Source: Apostichopus parvimensis
Lineage: Eukaryota > Echinodermata > Holothuroidea > Aspidochirotida > Stichopodidae
DNA length: 20,520 nt
Direction of reading: 5' to 3'
Assembly (NCBI GenBank): GCA_000934455.1
Contig: KN882876.1
Location: 60,589-81,108 of the forward strand
Below, one piece after another: positions 19,829-20,520 of this stretch. The position numbers and the translations under genes were made by a program. Positions within the stretch are counted from its first letter, which is position 1. The number at the start of each line of letters is the position of its first letter. The notes under the pieces were generated by a model that saw nothing but the letters and a program-made list of their open reading frames with translations, was not told the DNA's origin and did not search any database.

Positions 19829-20272
19829 TGGGTTAAGTTTCTAACGAAACCTTTGAAAAAAATGGAGGGAATGGGTAAGAGACGTTTTGGGGATGCTTTC
19901 CCCGTGTATACGGTCACTGCGTCCCCTCCCTTCATACTGCTACTGACTGTAGGTGAATACCCTTATGCATTTGGGACATGGGTAACATGTTATACCATGT
20001 TATACCATGTTATACCATGTAGCGTGGTTGTGGCTCTATGGTTATACATTAGAGATGATAGGTCTTCTCGAACAATGACGTCAGAAACTCATAAATGGAG
20101 TGCATGTTGTTTTGCCATGTACTCAATAAGATTGTTTAAAAACTATGTCCATGTGATAAGTTATGACTGCGCCTGCGCACTAACCAAAGTTTGCACCACC
20201 ACAAGTGTCAGTGGTACCTCTGATGAGATGAGAAATAGCTGCGCATCTAAATCCAGAAACCGACCAAATTAG
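19829..20272 (+). CDS. Receptor-like reading frame (loop 2 to helix 5 resemblance)
   Basis: This is the longest non-repetitive frame in the window. It is open from 19811; I start after a possible acceptor, TTTATAAAG. The beginning includes LTKPLKKMEGMGKRR, much like the second intracellular loop of amine-type class A receptors (DRY-x5-KPL). A hydrophobic stretch with ASPPFILLL follows, then YTMLYHVIPCSVVVALWLYI, which resembles helix 5 around Pro 5.50, and a basic RDDRSSR. Weak points are clear. The loop Cys is only nine residues before that Pro where about 20 is usual, and helix 4 has no Trp. Part of the helix 5 text is encoded by a 10-bp tandem repeat. After residue 90 no helix 6 is recognisable. 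A frame this long could arise by chance in 20 kb. Confidence 0.22.
   Translation, partial: WVKFLTKPLKKMEGMGKRRFGDAFPVYTVTASPPFILLLTVGEYPYAFGTWVTCYTMLYHVIPCSVVVALWLYIRDDRSSRTMTSETHKWSACCFAMYSIRLFKNYVHVISYDCACALTKVCTTTSVSGTSDEMRNSCASKSRNRPN
19991..20020. repeat. Perfect 10-bp tandem repeat, three copies
   Basis: TATACCATGT occurs three times head to tail, with a partial copy (AACATGT) before it. Since ten is not a multiple of three, a change in copy number would shift the overlapping reading frame. Confidence 0.95.
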
Positions 20273-20431
20273 TTGTAGGTTAAACGAATGTCAGTATAAC
20301 CTCCCCAAAGTATCCAAAGGGTTACAAGCTAACTAATATCACCTTAAGGGATCGAAGGTAGTTGCTTCCAAGTGTCAACATGATTTTCTTTGATTGTTGG
20401 AAGCGTAATATTTCATGTTTCTATACTTTAG

Positions 20432-20520
20432 AGGTCGACCCTCCACACTTTAATAATTATTTTTACGGCTTGGCTCACTTCCCTGTAGGATTCATGACAT
20501 ATGCGATAACATATTCCGAT
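20432..20520 (+). CDS. Candidate exon running off the window, helix-7-like
   Basis: A good acceptor (TTTCTATACTTTAG) opens a frame with two leading bases and 29 codons that stays open to the end of the window. It reads VDPPHFNNYFYGLAHFPVGF followed by MTYAITYSD. In class A receptors helix 7 ends NPxxY, or NFxxY in some invertebrate groups. GFMTYA fits the NFxxYA variant with Gly for Asn, and GLAHF sits where the helix middle would be. As with the 12139 candidate, the intron would fall just before helix 7. Only 29 residues are visible, so chance is a real alternative. Confidence 0.27.

Noticed and set aside
1-20520. CRISPR array, prokaryotic operon or phage region
   Set aside because: No direct repeat-spacer structure, no ribosome binding sites linked to long frames; all signals are eukaryotic.

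Overview
The window looks like a piece of a eukaryotic, AT-rich, intron-rich animal genome. No long uninterrupted gene is present and there are no bacterial operon features. What is present is dispersed tRNA-derived SINEs, micro- and minisatellites, a U2 snRNA-like fragment, short exon-like reading frames bounded by good splice signals, and at least 18 C or G homopolymer runs of 8 to 32 bases. Recurrent TAGGCCTA-like words and the SINE type make me think of a marine invertebrate deuterostome such as an echinoderm. That is an impression, not something I could test.

Layout. Positions 1-2.5 kb hold two separate minus-strand exon candidates: a Ser/Thr/Pro/Ala-rich segment (2462 to 2266) and, further along the same strand, a transmembrane-segment exon (285 to 154). 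Together they would fit a single-pass membrane protein. From 2.6 to 4.8 kb I see no gene. At 4.95-5.05 kb lie two G tracts (32 and 11 G), each preceded by GCCCATGG. From 5337 to 5952 there is an almost pure-pyrimidine minisatellite with an 18-bp unit, and the long reading frame across it is a by-product of the repeat. From 6 to 10 kb there is no convincing gene, only one TATA-type core promoter candidate near 6881.

A tRNA-derived SINE lies at about 10032-10401 (plus). Three consecutive frame-compatible exon candidates at 11385-12234 read like helices 5, 6 and 7 of a divergent rhodopsin-family receptor. A diverged 82-98 bp tandem array occupies about 14865-15262. A U2 snRNA 5'-end-like element lies at 16073-16131. 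A second, different SINE (17734-18009, minus) is bounded by a recognisable target-site duplication. It sits just upstream of a strong acceptor/donor pair defining an 85-nt, mostly non-coding exon candidate (18058-18142). The right end (19829-20520) carries another weaker receptor-like reading frame and an exon candidate that runs off the window.

None of the protein-coding calls could be confirmed by alignment. They rest on open frames, splice-site quality, phase and motif spacing, and confidence is set accordingly.
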